Assembly: GCA_031288635.1 (NCBI GenBank)
Contig: JAITQZ010000040.1
Span: 1 to 9,920, forward strand
Length of the DNA stretch: 9,920 nt
Direction: 5' to 3'
DNA from: Candidatus Peribacteria bacterium
Lineage (GTDB): Bacteria > Patescibacteria > JAEDAM01 > Absconditabacterales > Absconditicoccaceae
The notes below the pieces were generated by a model that worked only from the letters and a program-made list of their open reading frames with translations, did no database searches and was not told the origin of the DNA. This document shows, piece after piece, positions 6,568-9,920 of the stretch. Position numbers and translations under genes: made by a program. The stretch's first letter is position 1, and each line of letters opens with the position of its first letter.

Positions 6568-7242
6568 ATGACAGCGGGAAATATTAATTTTTCAGGGGGA
6601 AATACCCCACTCCCAGCAAGAAAGCATATAAATACTATTTCTGAACTAAAAGACTGATGAGTTTATTTTATGTCTCCAATGGAGGGTTTTGGTAAACAAA
6701 AAGATATAGATGGAGATGTACAAAACTCAAAAGGACATTTCCGATTGTTTGTTAAACTGGATGACTGATTTTACCGATTTACGCTTACCTCCCGTTTCTT
6801 CAAATCCTTTTTCCAAGAAGAAATAGGGGGGATTTTAGATTTCCATTGACAATATTGCAATGCCTGTAGTTATATTTCTTCATTGCAAAAATCCAATCCT
6901 CAATTCTGAGATATGATAGAAAAATATAAAACAACAAAAGAAGTAATAGAGAGAAGATATATCTTTTTGTTAAACAAGAAAAAGCTCTGATTGAACAAAG
7001 AATCTATTATAAGACTAGATAAAATCAATAAAAAAGATAATGCTCTCATCGGAGGATACCTCAAAAACAAGCTTTTCCATTTTATAGAGTATTGATGTTT
7101 AGATATTTATGATAAATATGTTATAGCTGCCCATATTATGGCTAATAGAAAAGAAAACGTAAGTAAGGAAATATCGTCTATATATGATAACTTATTATAC
7201 GAAGTGTATAAAAAACGAAAACAAATATGACCAGATAAATAA
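6568..7242 (+). CDS. Unrecognised 224-aa protein, probable toxin partner of the Panacea antitoxin
   Basis: The frame runs from ATG 6568, three nt after the Panacea stop, to TAA 7240-7242 and reads eight TGA codons as glycine, including a TGA-TGA pair at residues 30-31. I do not recognise a family. Residues 24-80 alternate hydrophobic and polar residues in a beta-rich pattern (GGVYFMSP, then SKGHFRLFVKLDDGFYRF, then TSRFF), loosely recalling the small barrel of PemK/MazF-like RNases, but key motifs cannot be confirmed. A single CxxC lies at 97-100. From about 115 to the end it is helical and basic. The toxin role is inferred from operon position: Panacea antitoxins are encoded beside diverse toxins. 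Its stop is nine nt from the stop of the convergent tail operon, with no terminator visible between. Confidence 0.6.
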
Positions 7243-7250
7243 TACTCCAT

Positions 7251-7817
7251 CTATTCCTTCAATAACCTTCTGATTTCTTCCTCATCGTTTTTCTCCCGAA
7301 ATTCTTTTTGCCTTGCTCGTCATTTATTCAGATTTCTTCCCTCGTCTGTGATATTGTTTGCGTTTCGTGTCATCCCGTTGGAAATTTCCCGCACTTGCTC
7401 ATAGGTGAACTCATTGATTATTTGCTGGATGGGGGTTTGTGTTGAACTTGCAACATTCATAAGAAAGGAAGAATAAGGTCATCAAGCAACCCCTTCTCAC
7501 TTAGAGGGGACTTTTGTTTCTTTATTTTCCACCCCATAGAGATAGGTTTTTTCAAGTATTTCTATTATCGTTTTTTGCTGGGCAATAAGATATTTTCTTT
7601 CCGACTTTCTAAACTTTTTCCCTCTGAAATGCTCAAGAATTGCTACCAGAAAAAAATGGATGTCAGATGGATTTTTAACCCCTTCAAAATAGGCAAGTGT
7701 CTCTGCTATAGTAGCCTGTTTGATTTCCAGAGAAACATGCTTATTCCACTTAAACCACAGAAAGCGTTTAGGGATGACTAGCTTTACGGTGAATACTTTT
7801 CTGATGAGGTGCTGCAT
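7251..7817 (-). CDS. Hypothetical 188-aa tail-operon protein, possible tail assembly chaperone
   Basis: Reading TGA as glycine joins two apparent fragments into one frame from ATG 7817 to TAG 7253-7251. The join passes through a glycine linker (GEGVAGG, 107-113) with three TGA codons. The start overlaps the hub gene's stop by one base (TAATG), so the two are translationally coupled. The N-terminal half is mixed beta/alpha (VKLVIPKRFLWFKW, then KQATIAETLAYFEG) and ends in a helical section near 95. The C-terminal half is helical and very polar (INEFTYEQVREI, then EFREKNDEEEIRRLL). The two-part build, length and tail-operon setting resemble tail assembly chaperones, which are usually found just before the tape measure gene and are missing there in this window. 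No family motif confirms it. Confidence 0.55.
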
Positions 7818-8860
7818 TAGCTCATATCTTTAAGTCTTAAAAGTCTGATTTCTTTTGTAAGTTCTTTCTGCCACTTGGTGATGGTGAACGGATACACTGC
7901 GAACTCTCCGACACTGTAGGAGATAATCTTTGTTGCATTTTCGTACAATATTTTTTTCCCGTTGATGAGAGCCTCTCCCTTGAAATCAAAGTATTTGTTT
8001 GTGTTCCTTACGTCTACGTTTACCATATCGCCTACATTAGCTAGCAAACTTCCATCAGTAATAGAAATCTGATAGCTTCTTTGGGGTTTGGAGAGTCTCT
8101 TCGCTTGGATTTCTGCACTGTCAACGATGTCTCCATTACGGACGCTCACGCTTCCTACCCCCTTCAAAAATCACTCAAAGAAGTCTGCATTGATACTTGT
8201 TTTCCCATCCACATCCTCAACTATTACTACGTTGCAGCTGGTAGCTGTCCCGACACTATCAATAGCCGAGATATTTCACGGGTTGTCGCTTCCTCCATCG
8301 TAAATAATGGTTGCGGGAAGTTGTTTACCTATGTTTTCCGCAAAGATGACGTTTCCATCCATAATATCCCAATAACTCTCTGTCATCTCGGCTATTTCAT
8401 CAAATATGTCTGCATAGGTGTCTCCTTGCTGGAGTTCCAAACTGATGGACTTTTCAAATCTTATCTCACTTGTCCAGTGGTCATTGTAGATGGCATATTC
8501 ATTTAGAAGGGTTGAGACGATTTCTTGCACGCTTTTATCTTTGAAATCATACCCCGGTAGCACTTTTCTTTTTTGCATAATACCTTTTTCGTTCCTTGCC
8601 GTAATATCCATCATATTTCGTCTCTGCCAGACGGGTTTGATTTCGTAGATGAACCCCACAAAGACACGCCTATCGTTATTCTGACCTACCTCGTAAATTT
8701 CTATCTTGCTGTCCTCTTCTACCCCATCAATAATCGGGATAGAAAGCTGAGCTACACCAAAATCATCAAGGCTGGTTTCTATCTCTACTTTAGAGATAAT
8801 TTCTCTCTGGGCGATGACCTCGGTTGACCGCTGGTTGGCATAGAATTTAGCAAGCAACAT
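7817..8860 (-). CDS. Phage tail-tip hub protein (Gp37-like / Tal-type N-terminal fold)
   Basis: ATG 8860 to TAA 7819-7817 encodes 347 residues with only two TGA glycines (195 and 230), and these split it in two under the standard code. Recognisable features match siphovirus Gp37-like hub proteins: an N-terminal beta domain (SKVEIETSLDDFGVAQLSIPI), FVGFIYEIKPVWQRRNMMDITARN near 68-91, GYDFKDKSVQEIVSTLLNEY (about 104-123) and SISLELQQGDTYADIFDEIAEMTESYWDI (about 138-166). The C-terminal part is a beta-rich region like those that close the hub ring. Such proteins cap the tail tube below Dit and carry host-contact parts. At 347 residues it lacks the long C-terminal extensions or peptidase domains of many Tal proteins. 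It starts 13 nt after the Dit stop, and its TAA overlaps the next start. Confidence 0.8.
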
Positions 8861-8873
8861 TCAGGTTTTTCTA

Positions 8874-9752
8874 CTAATAATTAAAAGTATCTCTCCAAGT
8901 GATAAAGATTTCTGGCTCCTCTAGTGGGTCATCTGAGATGACAACGATATGGTTTTCACCAGGTGCAAGGTAGATGTCTTTTCCTGTTTTACGCTTGCTC
9001 GTAATATCCTGTCCCAAATTATCTATCACCCAGTCTTTCCCCTGTATCATATCGATATTTCTGTTGTCATATACGAGGCTTTGGGTGGTAGCTTCTAGTC
9101 TCAACGCTTGTCCCGTGGTTGCATTGAAGATTTTTGGGTTGGTGCATTTACCGATGACTTGGATTTTCACCGGGGCGTTTCGGTTCCCTTGATTTTCTAC
9201 ACTTCCCCCTCCACCAAATCACCCTATAGCAAATGGGAGAGCTTGTGGGAGCGGAGAACCACTAAAAAACCCCATAGGGATTTGCTCGGTGTAGGTTTCT
9301 AGTCCGTAGACCTTCTCGCTGGGACAAGCAAGCTGGAAGGAATAGCCAAATTTTAGGGCGGTTACATCGTGTTCTGCGGTGATTGCTTGGCTGACTTTCG
9401 CTTTGCAGGTTCTGGGTTTCCCGTCTCCTGTCTCTCGAAAGAGGTCGAAGTATTCGTTGTCGTCGGTACCGGGTGCCAGACTCAGATTTTTCTTGAGGAT
9501 TTCTAGAACAATTCCTCTAGTTTCTGTAGTTAAACAGTCTCCCGCTCCCGAAAAATTGATATAGCGTACTCCATACAGGGAGTGGGAGAGGATACCGCCG
9601 TGATAGTTGGCGTTGATAAATTCGTCCGTTCTGGATTTTAGGTCATCGTTTACTTTCTGAAGCGGAAAAGAATAGTGCAACGTTTTCTGCAGTAAGTCTT
9701 GTGCCGCTCCGCTGAAGTCTAGCTCCTTGTATTTCCAGTTTTTTCAGAACAT
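8874..9752 (-). CDS. dit: Distal tail protein (Dit), siphovirus tail component
   Basis: Reading TGA as glycine twice (residues 3 and 178) gives 292 residues from ATG 9752 to a tandem TAG TAG stop at 8876-8871. The true N-terminus MFGKNWKYKELDFSG is visible only with the recoded TGA. Dit forms the ring joining the tail tube to the tip. Residues 1-170 correspond to the ring-forming N-terminal domain (HYSFPLQKV, then TETRGIVLEI). A glycine-rich hinge (about 178-183) leads into a C-terminal beta-sandwich (NRNAPVKIQVIGKCTNPKIF, then ATTGQALRLE, and YLAPGENHIVVIS to ITWRDTFNY), the galectin-like domain of the family. Length matches typical Dit proteins of 250-300 residues. The hub gene follows 13 nt later, the usual Dit-to-hub order. 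Confidence 0.85.
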
Positions 9753-9774
9753 TAGACAATGGTTTCAAAATAAA

Positions 9775-9920
9775 TTACTCTAAATTCTCCAGACATCCTT
9801 GTACCACATTCAGCTTTCCCTCATTATACGCTTTCTGCATACGGAGTTCCTCGTTGAATGCGTGTCTCTTATCCTTTTCTGCTTGTACGGTGGTATGTTC
9901 CCAATACCAAGAATTACTTT
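9775..9920 (-). CDS. Hypothetical protein, partial (N-terminus beyond window)
   Basis: The frame enters from the right edge and ends at TAA 9777-9775, leaving 48 visible residues with no TGA codon. The visible end is polar and helical (SWYWEHTTVQAEKDKRHAF, then NEELRMQKAYNEGKLNVV) and closes with QGCLENLE. It lies 22 nt upstream of dit in the same orientation, so it is probably the previous gene of the tail operon. In most siphoviruses that slot belongs to the tape measure gene, but the fragment is too short to say what it is, and an intact tape measure gene is already present at 1796-5059. Confidence 0.6.
   Translation of the reverse strand, partial: SNSWYWEHTTVQAEKDKRHAFNEELRMQKAYNEGKLNVVQGCLENLE

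Noticed and set aside
7251..7460. Separate 69-aa gene from ATG 7460
   Set aside because: With TGA as glycine the frame is continuous with the gene starting at ATG 7817, so this ATG is an internal methionine.
8081..8506. Rightward frames opposite the hub and Dit genes (also 8573-8827, 8974-9302 and 9379-9564)
   Set aside because: They are antisense shadows of recognisable tail-tip proteins and have no family features of their own.

Overview
This window reads as phage or prophage DNA in which UGA encodes glycine (genetic code 25). That code is known from the candidate phyla Absconditabacteria (SR1) and Gracilibacteria. With the standard code most genes break into short pieces. With TGA read as sense they close up into intact genes ending only in TAA or TAG. 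TGA falls where known families have glycine, such as the PFGPVP motif of the Panacea protein and the LKGD motif of the HigB toxin, and TGG still supplies tryptophan. This points to glycine rather than the tryptophan reading of code 4. The left two thirds is very AT-rich. Start codons lack Shine-Dalgarno sequences, and promoters look like TTGAT(T/A), a 16-17 nt spacer, and TATAAT.

Layout. Positions 1-193 hold the start of a leftward gene of unknown function. Positions 313-1363 look like a cassette bounded by two near-identical 22-bp direct repeats. It contains a predicted small RNA with its own promoter and terminator, then a HigBA toxin-antitoxin operon that has a promoter, an operator-like palindrome, a long hairpin at the higB stop codon and a terminator. 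A tiny leftward membrane peptide (1481-1621) follows. A rightward promoter then drives a 1087-residue tail tape measure protein (1796-5059).

Positions 5060-7242 look like accessory cargo. They hold a small membrane/coiled-coil protein, a leftward protein with a probable winged-helix domain and membrane segments, and a two-gene operon made of a Panacea (SocA-like, DUF4065) antitoxin and an unrecognised 224-residue partner, probably its toxin. From 9920 to 7251 a leftward operon encodes the distal tail tip: the end of an unknown gene, the distal tail protein Dit, a Gp37-like hub protein and a 188-residue protein that may be a tail assembly chaperone.

How it fits together. The tape measure, Dit and hub genes indicate a long-tailed virus with siphovirus-type tail-tip genes. 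Its tail module is split between two opposing transcription units, with toxin-antitoxin and membrane-protein cargo between them. Dit and hub use TGA for only about 4 of some 54 glycines, whereas the other genes use it for roughly 30-80%, which suggests different histories within one module. All functions are inferred from sequence recognition alone, and no database search was possible.
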